Part shown: positions 32,545 to 40,887 of the stretch, piece by piece | How positions within the stretch are numbered: the first letter of the stretch is position 1 | Layout of the letters: each line of letters begins with the position of its first letter | From: Laterigemmans sp052161645 | Lineage (GTDB): Bacteria > Planctomycetota > Planctomycetia > Pirellulales > Pirellulaceae | Assembly: GCA_052161645.1 (NCBI GenBank) | Contig: CP197414.1 | DNA: 64,000 bases | Reading direction: 5' to 3' (one strand) | Made by a program: the position numbers and the translations under genes | Notes under the pieces: generated by a model | Databases searched by the model: none | What the model was told of the DNA's origin: nothing | Seen by the model: only the letters and a program-made list of their open reading frames with translations

Positions 32545-33057
32545 CTACTGGGCGTCTGGCGTGTCGCGTTCCAATTCTTGCAGCCGATCACGAATTTCGG
32601 ATGCCCGCTCGTATTTCTCTTGCTCAATCGCTTCTTCCATTTCCCTCCGCAAGCGAATTAATTCAGCTTGGCGATCGGCCGACGGGGCGATCCGTTTAGG
32701 ACGCTTTCCTCGGTGTTCTTGGGCGTCGTGGATATTCACCAACAGGGGGATCAAATCTTTTTCGAAGACCGTGTAATCATACGGACACCCCAATCGGCCA
32801 GCGTTGCGAAAGTCAAAAAAGGTGATTCCGCAGACCGGACACTCTTGCTGATCGAGCTTGGCTAGTTCGTCAGCGGTTTGGCCTAATTTTAATTGTTTCG
32901 CCAACACGGTGGCCACCGAAGCGGCTGGTGTGGACGACTCTGGGGAGAGGTAGCTGCGGGCGTGCTCTTCACACAGGTGAAGAATCTGTGGTCCCGATGG
33001 CTCTGTTAGCTCGGTGATGTGGAAAGTGGCTGGCTTTTCACAGTGCTGGCACTTCAT
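32545..33057 (-). CDS. mcsA: McsA-like zinc/UVR protein, activator of McsB
   Basis: A 170-residue protein starting MKCQHCEKPATFHITEL (the longer in-frame start adds ten unlikely residues). Two treble-clef-like zinc sites are seen: CxxC near residue 3 paired with LCEEHA, and CPVCGITF paired with LGCPYDY. A C-terminal UVR motif (LRREMEEAIEQEKYERASEI) follows, the module shared by UvrB/UvrC and McsA. McsA stimulates McsB. It is the promoter-proximal gene of the minus-strand block and divergent from trpE across about 220 bases. The product is complete. Confidence 0.92.
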   Translation of the reverse strand: MKCQHCEKPATFHITELTEPSGPQILHLCEEHARSYLSPESSTPAASVATVLAKQLKLGQTADELAKLDQQECPVCGITFFDFRNAGRLGCPYDYTVFEKDLIPLLVNIHDAQEHRGKRPKRIAPSADRQAELIRLRREMEEAIEQEKYERASEIRDRLQELERDTPDAQ

Positions 33058-33278
33058 GGCAGCGCACACCCCAACGCTTGCGGGCAATGACGTGACTGAT
33101 CAACTGCCCTAAACTAGTGAAAGAAAACAAACTTGCTTTGCCTTCTTTGCAAAGCTTAGCGATTCTATCGGTGCCCCTTGGACTGTCAACCATGCGACCA
33201 GCTGACATCGAGGCAGCAAAGGATTAAGTTTGCCACTGTGACTGGACTCCTCGCTTCACTTCCCAGCCCTCGAATATT
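33058..33278. promoter_or_regulatory. Divergent promoter region mcsA / trpE
   Basis: A 221-base spacer must hold promoters for both genes. A short palindrome CTTTGCAAAG lies near 33152. I see no trp leader peptide with tandem Trp codons, and no T-box or CIRCE element. Confidence 0.45.
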
Positions 33279-34772
33279 ATGCATCTGCCTGATCCGGAAA
33301 CTTTCGCCCACGCGGCTAGCCAACACGAATATGTTCCGGTTTATCGGCAGCTGCTGAGCGATTGGCTGACTCCTGTGAGCGCGTTCGAATTGCTCGACGA
33401 CGGCTCGCCAGCTTGCCTCTTCGAGAGCGTTGTGGGGGGGGAGAAAGTGGGCCGGTTCAGTTTTTTGGCCATTCACCCTGTGATTCGCTATGCCGCTCGT
33501 GGCAACCAAGTGCAAATTACTGCGCTTGCCTCGGGTGAGTCGCAACAAGTGACGGTCGACGATCCACTGGATCATTTTCGCCGTTTTTTGAGTCATGATG
33601 TTGCCCAGTTTGAGGGCCTGCCCCCCTTTACCGGCGGTGCCGTCGGTTACGCCGGTTACGATGTCGTTCGCTATGTGGAGGCTTTACCTAATTCACCGCA
33701 GGATGACCGCGATCTACCCGATTTTGATTTCTCGCTCTACCACACGGTGGTCGCGTTTGACAACGTGACCAAGACGATGACGGTGCTGGCGCTGGCTCGT
33801 CCGGCCGATTTCGACTCACCCGCTGCGGCTCGCCAAGCTGCTTGCCAGCGAATTGATCAGGTCGTCGCCCAACTCAGTCAGCCGTTACCAACGCCGTCGA
33901 TGGCCGATGTCGGAGGTCAACCCCAGCAGCCGCTTGAGATTGAATCGAATTTCACGCGGGCATCGTTCGCCAAAGCGGTGGGGACGTGCATTGATTACAT
34001 TCGCGCGGGGGATATTTTTCAAGTCGTTCCCAGCCAGCGGTTTCGCGTCAGTTCGACGGCCGCTCCCTTGGAGGTTTATCGCTCCCTGCGGGTTGTTAAT
34101 CCCAGCCCGTTTATGTTCTTTGTCCGCACTCCCGATTGTGAATTGATCGGATGTTCACCGGAGATTATGTGCCGCGTGGTAGATCGCAGCGTGACGGTCC
34201 GCCCCTTGGCGGGAACGCGTCGCCGAGGGGCGAACGAAGCGGAAGATCTCGCCCTCGAGCGAGAGTTGTTGGCCGATCCCAAGGAACGGGCGGAGCATGT
34301 GATGCTGGTCGACTTGGGGCGCAACGATGTCGGTCGCGTGGCCCAGTTCGGTTCCGTCGAGCTAACCGAAGTGATGGTGGTCGAGCGATACAGCCACGTG
34401 ATGCATATCAGCAGCGAAGTGCGGGGGCGTTTGCGGGATGGGCTGGATGCTTTTGATGCGCTCAAGGCCTGTCTGCCGGCGGGGACCGTTTCAGGTGCTC
34501 CTAAGGTGCGAGCCATGGAGATCATCGACGAAGTTGAGCCGCATCGCCGGGGCCCTTACGGGGGCGCGGTCGGCTATGTTGACTATCGCGGCAATATGGA
34601 CACTTGTATCGCACTGCGGACGATGGTCGTGCGGCTGGGGGCCTTCGATGTGCAAGCCGGTTGCGGCGTGGTCGCTGACAGCAACCCGGATGCTGAGTAC
34701 GAAGAGACGGTGAACAAGGCGCAGGGTTTGATTCGCGCGATTGAGCTTACCCATGCCAGGCTGGGGCTTTAA
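33279..34772 (+). CDS. trpE: Anthranilate synthase component I
   Basis: A 497-residue chorismate-using enzyme that, with the glutamine amidotransferase TrpG, makes anthranilate for tryptophan. The feedback-binding LFES motif (SPACLFESV) is in the N-terminal domain. The chorismate-binding domain has FQVVPSQRF, NPSPFMFFV, TVRPLAGTRRRGA, HVMLVDLGRNDVGRV and the late GRIDTC-like segment YVDYRGNMDTCIALR. trpG is not adjacent; trpB and trpA are 18 kb away on the other strand, so the pathway is dispersed. It ends opposite rpsT, with a strong hairpin between them. Confidence 0.95.
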   Translation: MHLPDPETFAHAASQHEYVPVYRQLLSDWLTPVSAFELLDDGSPACLFESVVGGEKVGRFSFLAIHPVIRYAARGNQVQITALASGESQQVTVDDPLDHFRRFLSHDVAQFEGLPPFTGGAVGYAGYDVVRYVEALPNSPQDDRDLPDFDFSLYHTVVAFDNVTKTMTVLALARPADFDSPAAARQAACQRIDQVVAQLSQPLPTPSMADVGGQPQQPLEIESNFTRASFAKAVGTCIDYIRAGDIFQVVPSQRFRVSSTAAPLEVYRSLRVVNPSPFMFFVRTPDCELIGCSPEIMCRVVDRSVTVRPLAGTRRRGANEAEDLALERELLADPKERAEHVMLVDLGRNDVGRVAQFGSVELTEVMVVERYSHVMHISSEVRGRLRDGLDAFDALKACLPAGTVSGAPKVRAMEIIDEVEPHRRGPYGGAVGYVDYRGNMDTCIALRTMVVRLGAFDVQAGCGVVADSNPDAEYEETVNKAQGLIRAIELTHARLGL

Positions 34773-34817
34773 GGCAGCCGATTAGGTGCGCCACTCGCAG
34801 GTAAGTCCGCCAACAAA

Positions 34818-34845
34818 AACAGCCAGCTAACTGGAGCTGGCTGCG
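34818..34845 (-). terminator. Intrinsic terminator between trpE and rpsT
   Basis: A perfect 9-bp stem CAGCCAGCT / AGCTGGCTG with loop AACTGG lies at 34820-34843. On the minus strand it is followed by TTTTTGTTGG, so it should terminate rpsT. On the plus strand no T tract follows, but the stem may still end trpE. Confidence 0.88.
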
Positions 34846-34863
34846 GCGTTGTACCCGGATCGA

Positions 34864-35139
34864 TTACTTGGCGGCAGCTTTAGCTGTCTTGATCAAGTGC
34901 GAAAGGCGACTTTTCGTGCGATCGGCAGCGTTCTTGTGGATGATGTTCTTGGAGCCAGCTTGGTCAAGCTTTCGTGCGGCCAAGCGAAATTCCGCATCGG
35001 CAAGTTCAAAATCGCCATCTTTGACGGCGGTGCGTACTTTGGAAACCTGAGCCCGCATCTTACTGCGAACCGCTCGGTTACGCATCCGATGAACTTGATT
35101 TTGACGGAGGTCTTTTTTAGCGCTAGCTGAATTGGGCAT
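34864..35139 (-). CDS. rpsT: 30S ribosomal protein S20
   Basis: A 91-residue, Lys/Arg-rich helical protein that binds 16S rRNA. The start MPNSASAKKDLRQNQ is the family start; six upstream in-frame residues are discarded. The body has RMRNRAVRSKMRAQVSK and the C-terminal HKNAADRTKSRLSHLI, both typical of S20. It is monocistronic, convergent with trpE, and ends at an intrinsic terminator. Confidence 0.95.
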   Translation of the reverse strand: MPNSASAKKDLRQNQVHRMRNRAVRSKMRAQVSKVRTAVKDGDFELADAEFRLAARKLDQAGSKNIIHKNAADRTKSRLSHLIKTAKAAAK

Positions 35140-35363
35140 CGCAGAACGGGACGTCAAGAATGTAGGGAAAGGGGGAAAGCACGCAACAGAGCCACGAATT
35201 ATGCCCGAACCGCTTCACCCTGTCCAGTCCAGCCGAGCGGTAAGTGGCGAATTGTTGATTTTGGTGCTTGAGGAATAACAGTTGCCCTGTTTGCTTTCTG
35301 TCCATGCTCAACCTAAACCTTTGTGGACAGGACCTCCAATTCCTCTTGGAACCAGTTTTCGCT

Positions 35364-38201
35364 ATGCCACAACCGCTACGACCGTTATTCGCTGTACTAG
35401 CTGCCGGTCTGATGGTCTGCTCGCTCGGGTTTCATGGTCAGGCCAATGCCCAGCAGTTGCCAGCAAATACTCCACAGGCTGAAGGAAATCTTCCACAGGC
35501 TGAAGGAAATCTTCCACAGGCTGAAGCTGGGCCAGCCCAAAGGATTCGCTACTGGACGACAAATTGGTCCTTTGATTCGATTGATATTCGGAACCTGCTC
35601 GGACGACTTCGCCAATTCGGAATTGAGATTCCTGTTGAGGCTGAGGGTGAAGTCAGTGTGCGATTCACAGTCTCGGTTCCGCTCAACGCCCTGCGAGATG
35701 CCAAGGCCTATCGTTTCGACGGGACGCTGACCTCGCCAAGTTTGCAGCTGGAATCGCTCCTGCTGCGGCAGCTCAACACGCGTTTGGCCTACAAGCAAGG
35801 TGTTCTGCAGCTGACCGAGCTGACAACCGGTTGGGGTGATTTGCAAACGACCGCCGCTGATCAAGCTGCAGGTACTCTAACTGGAACGGCCTCTTTGCAG
35901 TTAGTGCCAAGCGGCCAGTTTGCAGGCCAGTTCACAGCCGAATCGCTCGCCCTGCGTCCGCTGTATGAACTCTTCACGGCTGCTTCGTCAGCAGCCGAGC
36001 CTGCGCTGCGTGGTTTTGTGAGTGGTCAGTTGGCTTTTGAGGTGCCGCTCGAAGCGGTCGACGTGCCCCGTGCTTGGACGGCCAACGCCAATCTTCGTGG
36101 TGATCGTTTAGGGTTTGGGGATTCGTTGGCGTTAACCGCTGTGACCGGCCCCGTTTTTCTCAATGATGGTCGGCTGCAGGCCGAGTCGCTGCGACTTGGT
36201 GCGGTGGACGATTCAAGCATTCGCTTGGCTGCTAGCCTCGATGTGAACCTAATCGAAGCACGCGATTTCAATCTGAGAGTCCGCGGCAATGATTTACCGC
36301 TGGCCTCGCTGGCTCGGTTGGCAACGCTGGAGGACTCGGTTCCGCTGGCTGGTAAGTTGGATCTTGATCTGCAAGCTGAAGGTCGGCTGGGAGACCAGCT
36401 GGGCCCAAATTCGCAGTGGCAATTTTCTGGTCGAGTCGCTTCGCCAGATCTCACGGCATTCGGTGTCCAATTGGGGTTAATCCAGCATGACTTGGAGTTT
36501 AATGAAAACACCTTTCGATTGGCGAACCGTTTATCGACCGTCCCGCCAGGAATGTTGCTGGAGCGGCTGCAGAGCAGTTACCGTTGGGCTGAAGAGGCTT
36601 TATCACTGCAGCAGCTCGACGCGGAACTGTTTGGTGGCTCACTCAGTGGTTCAGCGGAATTGGCACTTGTTGACGGCGGCTCGCACCGCTTGGTCTTAAG
36701 CTGGCAATCGCTCCAGCCGCAATTGGCTGGACAAGATTGGTGGTTGCCCGCAGATGTTCGTTTGCGATTGACCACCAGTGGCGAAATTGATTGGCTGGTG
36801 CCGGCCAATCAGCTGCAGCAACCCGCAGCCCATCAGGGAACTGCTCAAGTGGTGCTGGATAACATCGTCCTGAATGAAGCTCCGTTGGGGAATGCAGAGC
36901 TAACGCTGACGGCTGATCAAGGTCGGCTCGAGCTGAGTGGTCGCGGCGAGTTGTTCGGTGGTTCCTTCACGGTCGATACGGCGACCGAGCTGGCCCAGCA
37001 AACGCAGATTGATGTGTCGGCCACTTTGTCTCAGTTTGTTTGGCAAGGCAATGCCCTCGCGCGTCGTCTGCAACTCGATCTGCAGCTGACTCCCGAGCAG
37101 CTGCGTGTTGTCACTTTGAGTGGCGAAGTGGGTGGCGGTCGCGTGCTGGTCAGCGGGTCGATTCCGCTTCCCGCTGAGGGCGAGGCGTTGGCGGGGCAGT
37201 TACGGGCGCGTTTGGCGGGAGTCGATTTGCAAAGTGTGTTGGGGTCGTTGTGGAAAGAGGGAGACAGTTGGGCTGGCGGTCGTTTGACGGGCGCTGTGAT
37301 AATCCAGTTGGCAACGCAAGTCACGGCGCGGGGGAATCTGCAGTTGCGTGATGCGCGGTTATCCACGTTTGCCCTCGGCAACGCGCGGGCCAGCCTGACC
37401 GCCACCGCAGCCACAGACTTGCGAGGTTGGTCGATTCGTTTGGGCTCGATCACCAGCAGTCTGCAGGGTGGCGAACTGTTTGGTGACGCGCGGCTTGATT
37501 CATCCAGCGGGCGACCAGGGGCGATCGATTTGGCCAGCACTTGGGAGGCCAAGCGGTTTGATTTTGACCGCTTGATGAATCCTCTCAGCCAGCAAGTGGG
37601 CGGTTATGCCCGCGGTCAGATCGACGGCAAACTCATTTTAACGGGGCGAGCAATTCAATCGGTTGCCGATTTGCGAGGCGTGCTCGATGCGCGGCTCAGC
37701 AATACGGCGGCGCGGGCTGTCCCCGGATTGATCGGTGCCCAAGCGTATCTCGGATCCTTGTCGTTGGTCGGTACTCAGTTTGACTCTGGCCGCTTGCGTG
37801 GCACGATCGGCAGCGGCATCTTTCGCTTGGATCAATTCTGGTTGCTCAGCGATCGGGCTCGCGTTTCGGCTAGCGGCGCGGTCAATTTGGCGAACGCCAG
37901 CTTGAAGGTCGACGCTTTGATTTCAACGGGTAACTTTGAAGCCCAAAACTTGGCCCTGATGTCGATCGCCGAAGCGGTGGCTTTGCCCGCCACGCCGATC
38001 TCAGTCTTGATTCGGATCAATCGGGCGCTCAGCGACCGTAATATCTATGTCACCCTCCGTGGCCCGCTGACGCGTCCCAGCGTGCGTTTGCAATCACTTC
38101 GCACGCTTCGCGAAGCGACCGCCGGCTACTTGCTTCGCGAGGCAACCGCCGCCCTGTTGCCAGTGCCAGTGCCGGGGGCTGTTGGCTTAGCCCAGCAATG
38201 A
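35364..38201 (+). CDS. Large secreted AsmA-like protein
   Basis: A 945-residue protein with a signal peptide (LFAVLAAGLMVCSLGFHGQANA). Directly after the signal come two full copies and one partial copy of a seven-residue unit PQAEGNL (21-bp DNA repeat). The rest is a long array of beta-rich segments with the AsmA/TamB style: 'LRL.DGRL..ESL.L', 'SGS.EL', 'GRLTGAVIIQL', and a C-terminal part with LRGTIGSGIFRL and RPSVRLQSL. Such proteins form hydrophobic grooves linking the two membranes and carry lipids; that is family knowledge, not shown here. The start ATG at 35364 gives the signal peptide directly. Confidence 0.75.
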   Translation: MPQPLRPLFAVLAAGLMVCSLGFHGQANAQQLPANTPQAEGNLPQAEGNLPQAEAGPAQRIRYWTTNWSFDSIDIRNLLGRLRQFGIEIPVEAEGEVSVRFTVSVPLNALRDAKAYRFDGTLTSPSLQLESLLLRQLNTRLAYKQGVLQLTELTTGWGDLQTTAADQAAGTLTGTASLQLVPSGQFAGQFTAESLALRPLYELFTAASSAAEPALRGFVSGQLAFEVPLEAVDVPRAWTANANLRGDRLGFGDSLALTAVTGPVFLNDGRLQAESLRLGAVDDSSIRLAASLDVNLIEARDFNLRVRGNDLPLASLARLATLEDSVPLAGKLDLDLQAEGRLGDQLGPNSQWQFSGRVASPDLTAFGVQLGLIQHDLEFNENTFRLANRLSTVPPGMLLERLQSSYRWAEEALSLQQLDAELFGGSLSGSAELALVDGGSHRLVLSWQSLQPQLAGQDWWLPADVRLRLTTSGEIDWLVPANQLQQPAAHQGTAQVVLDNIVLNEAPLGNAELTLTADQGRLELSGRGELFGGSFTVDTATELAQQTQIDVSATLSQFVWQGNALARRLQLDLQLTPEQLRVVTLSGEVGGGRVLVSGSIPLPAEGEALAGQLRARLAGVDLQSVLGSLWKEGDSWAGGRLTGAVIIQLATQVTARGNLQLRDARLSTFALGNARASLTATAATDLRGWSIRLGSITSSLQGGELFGDARLDSSSGRPGAIDLASTWEAKRFDFDRLMNPLSQQVGGYARGQIDGKLILTGRAIQSVADLRGVLDARLSNTAARAVPGLIGAQAYLGSLSLVGTQFDSGRLRGTIGSGIFRLDQFWLLSDRARVSASGAVNLANASLKVDALISTGNFEAQNLALMSIAEAVALPATPISVLIRINRALSDRNIYVTLRGPLTRPSVRLQSLRTLREATAGYLLREATAALLPVPVPGAVGLAQQ
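35472..35525 (+). repeat. 21-bp in-frame tandem repeat
   Basis: There are two perfect 21-bp units plus a 12-base partial (CCACAGGCTGAA start) just after the signal-peptide region of the AsmA-like gene. They are likely to vary in copy number by replication slippage. Confidence 0.9.
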
Positions 38202-38376
38202 TGGCAGGTTAGCCCGTCTGGCGCTGTGGTATTCCCCTCCGCAGTGCCGATCTGCTTGCCAGTCATAACGATTGTAGGGAACTCATCAGAATCCTGGGTT
38301 GAGCCTACCGCGAGGACCGATGGACCCCAGGGTGCCTCTCGTGGTTTATTCCATACAATCCTGCGGATGCGAAGCT

Positions 38377-39351
38377 ATGTTACGTCAGCTCGGCCTTGTA
38401 ACGCGGCTCGGAGTCTTATCCTGTCTGTTTGCCATTGCCGGCTGTAGCAGCTTGGGCTTATCGCTTTATCCAGAGGGTGAGTTTCTGACGAACGAAGCTC
38501 AGCAAGTGCTCAGCAACGCACCGCGGGGTGTGGACTTGCCGCGTGAACTCAGCCAAACAGTGTTGCCAGCACACTTTATCCAGCCAGGTGATTCGCTCTT
38601 GTTGGAGCCGGTCGAGTTAGACGCCAAAGTGATACTCCCTGCGGATCAAGTGGTAATGGCCGATGGTTCGCTTGATTTAGGCGGCTTTGGCCGGTTAGTG
38701 GTGGCCGGGATGACGCTGGAAACCGCCGAGGAGTTAATTGAACAAACGATCGTGGCCGCCGGCGCGCCGGCCACCACCGTGAATGTTCGCTTACTGGAAC
38801 CAGTGCATCGGTTTTACGTGTTGGGTTCCGTCGCGTCACCAGGCAGCTATCCGTTGACCGGGCATGAGACGGTGCTCGATGCGATTCTGGCAGCCGGCGG
38901 TTTAACTTCCGATGCGGCACCATGCAAGATCTTGCTGGCCCGCCCTACCCCGCCCAGCGGCTGTCGCGTGGTGTTACCAATCTGCTATCGTGAAATCATC
39001 CAACTCGGCGATACCACCACGAATTATCAAATGCAGCCCGGCGATCGGATTTTTGTTTCCTCCCGCGGCTGTCTTGATGATCTGATGTTTTGGCGTGCCA
39101 GCAGAGGCTGTTCGCACTGCCAGGGGCGGCAAGTACCTTGTTGCGATCCAGGGATAGCAAGTTACACCAATCCAATTGCCTTTTTGCCTCGAACGATTCG
39201 GGAACATTTTCGGCAACCGGCAGCGGAGCTCGAAGTAGAGCCGCAGCCTGAAGTTTCGAAGATTTCACCCCCAATGATCAACGAAGAGCCGGTGCCAGCA
39301 CCGCAGCTCGGCGAGCTCCAGTTCGAGACGCCGATCGAAGCGATACCCTAA
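38377..39351 (+). CDS. Polysaccharide export (SLBB) lipoprotein
   Basis: A 324-residue protein with a lipoprotein signal ending AIAGC (MLRQLGLVTRLG start). The Poly_export domain is seen at LPAHFIQPGDSLLLEPVELD and continues to LVVAGMTLETAEELIEQTI. An SLBB domain follows (FYVLGSVASPGSYPLTGHET with VLDAILAAGGLT). This is the Wza-type outer-membrane export component, although Wza relatives usually have two SLBB domains and an octameric C-helix. The C-terminal tail has a Cys-rich segment CSHCQGRQVPCC. No glycosyltransferase or Wzc gene is adjacent. An upstream in-frame start adds 26 unlikely residues. Confidence 0.85.
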   Translation: MLRQLGLVTRLGVLSCLFAIAGCSSLGLSLYPEGEFLTNEAQQVLSNAPRGVDLPRELSQTVLPAHFIQPGDSLLLEPVELDAKVILPADQVVMADGSLDLGGFGRLVVAGMTLETAEELIEQTIVAAGAPATTVNVRLLEPVHRFYVLGSVASPGSYPLTGHETVLDAILAAGGLTSDAAPCKILLARPTPPSGCRVVLPICYREIIQLGDTTTNYQMQPGDRIFVSSRGCLDDLMFWRASRGCSHCQGRQVPCCDPGIASYTNPIAFLPRTIREHFRQPAAELEVEPQPEVSKISPPMINEEPVPAPQLGELQFETPIEAIP

Positions 39352-39355
39352 CGGT

Positions 39356-39543
39356 CAACCGCTGTCTCAGCTGTTTGCATTGTAGAACCGCTGTCCCCAG
39401 CTGTTTGTATTGTAGAACCGCTGTCCCCAGCTGTTTGCATTGTAGAACCGCTGTCCCCAGCTGTTTGCAGTACCGCAAGCGATTGGGGACAATCGCTTTA
39501 CATTGAACAACCCCGCAAGCGATTGGGGACAATCGCTTTACAA
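39356..39543. repeat. Two-orientation hairpin repeat array between convergent genes
   Basis: Next to the plus-strand gene are four 30-bp units with core CGCTGTCCCCAGCTGTTTGC. Next to the minus-strand gene are two copies of AGCGATTGTCCCCAATCGCT (8-bp arms, TCCC loop). The second type is a diverged reverse-complement relative of the first. Each type is oriented outward from the stop codon it follows. The array fills the entire 192-base gap; there are no spacers, so it is not CRISPR. Confidence 0.88.
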
Positions 39544-40887
39544 TTAGCTCAACTCCAACGGCCCGGTGCTGTCGCCGAAACGCTCCACGGGGAAACCGTG
39601 GATGTCCAGCATGCTGTGATAAAGATTACAGAGTGGAGTTTCGCCGTGGGCAATGTGGCGGCCGGAGCGAATGCGCCCGCCCGCTGTGCCGCCGAGTAAG
39701 ATCGGCAGATTGTCGGGATCGTGGCGATTGCCGTCCGACATGCTCGATCCAAATACCACCATCGAATGATCGAGCAGCGTGCCTTCACCCTCCTGCACCG
39801 CTTTCATCTTCGTCAACATCCGGGCAAACTGCTCGACATGCCAGCGATTGATGCGTTGATACTGCTCAATTTTCTCTGCCTTGTTCTCGTGATGGCTCAG
39901 CTCGTGGTGCGAACCAGATACCCCATCGACAAACGAAAAGTTTCTGCCCGAGACATCGTTGGCAAACATCAAAGAACACACGCGAGTTGAATCGGTCTGG
40001 AATGCCAGCACCATCAAGTCCAACATGATATCAATGTGCTCGCGAAAATCGGCCGGTACGCCAGGTTTGCGGCGAGCGATCTCCGCAGGATCGGTACTCG
40101 GTTCCCAAGCATCCTCGCGGTCACTGTTGGCAAACTCAATCCTGCGTTCCACAGCTCGCACGGAATCTAAATACTCGTCCATCTTAAACTGATCATCTCG
40201 CCCCAGTTGGCCGCGAATCTTCCGCGCGTCCTCAAGGACAAAATCCAATAAGTTCTGATAAGATTCCGTACCTTGATTCTTGGCGGCCAAGCCTTTGCCA
40301 AACAGGCGTTCGTAAACGACTCGCGGATTGATTTCCTTGGTCATCGGGCGCTGCGGCGTTTCCCAGGAAATGGAAGAGCCATACAGACGTGTGTAGCCAA
40401 CGTTGCTGTCGACTCCCGTGATTACTGGTTCGGTCCCCAGTTCCAATGACGGCAGCGGTGTTTGACCACCGACGTGCTTCGCGAGCAATTGGTCGATCGA
40501 AATCCCGCCGCTGCTGATGTCCTTACCCGTTGTTTTCGAGACAGGCATGCCAGTCAAGAAATTTGCCGTCTTGGCATAGTGGCCGTCGCCCCCATGACTG
40601 TTCTTTTTATCGAGTCCCGTCAACACCAAGCAATGCTCGCGAACTTCGGCCAGCGGTTCCAACGAGGGGCTGAGCGGATAGTCGCTGCCTTCGCTGGTCG
40701 GCACCCAGTCTTTTCCCCACACACCGTTGGGGAAATAAATGAATGCCGAGCGAATCGGCGGAGTAGCCGCAGCGGTTGCCGCCCGCGCGGCGCGCCCGCC
40801 CAGCGTTGACAACCAAGGAAGTGATAAGGCCACGCCAGCACCGCGCAAAAACTTACGACGTGGCAGGCGGTTTTGAGGCAGTGTCAT
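39544..40887 (-). CDS. DUF1552 Tat-exported protein
   Basis: A 447-residue protein with a twin-arginine signal (LPRRKFLRGAGVALSLPWL), so it is exported folded. The DUF1552 domain has an AlkP-like look: IYFPNGVWGKDW, LTGLDKKNSHGGDGHYAK, DSTRVCSLMFANDVSGR and, late, STLLDHSMVVFGSSMSDGNRH. It is translationally coupled to the DUF1592-type gene by an ATGA overlap. In planctomycetes DUF1552 proteins nearly always pair with such cytochrome-like partners; the function is unknown but linked to degradation of complex compounds. It ends at the hairpin array. Confidence 0.92.
   Translation of the reverse strand: MTLPQNRLPRRKFLRGAGVALSLPWLSTLGGRAARAATAAATPPIRSAFIYFPNGVWGKDWVPTSEGSDYPLSPSLEPLAEVREHCLVLTGLDKKNSHGGDGHYAKTANFLTGMPVSKTTGKDISSGGISIDQLLAKHVGGQTPLPSLELGTEPVITGVDSNVGYTRLYGSSISWETPQRPMTKEINPRVVYERLFGKGLAAKNQGTESYQNLLDFVLEDARKIRGQLGRDDQFKMDEYLDSVRAVERRIEFANSDREDAWEPSTDPAEIARRKPGVPADFREHIDIMLDLMVLAFQTDSTRVCSLMFANDVSGRNFSFVDGVSGSHHELSHHENKAEKIEQYQRINRWHVEQFARMLTKMKAVQEGEGTLLDHSMVVFGSSMSDGNRHDPDNLPILLGGTAGGRIRSGRHIAHGETPLCNLYHSMLDIHGFPVERFGDSTGPLELS

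Noticed and set aside
33058..33278. trp attenuator or T-box upstream of trpE
   Set aside because: I found no leader peptide with tandem Trp codons, no T-box core and no terminator/antiterminator pair.
39356..39543. CRISPR-like array of about 30-bp repeats
   Set aside because: The units are contiguous with no spacers, they occur in two orientations, and no cas gene is present.
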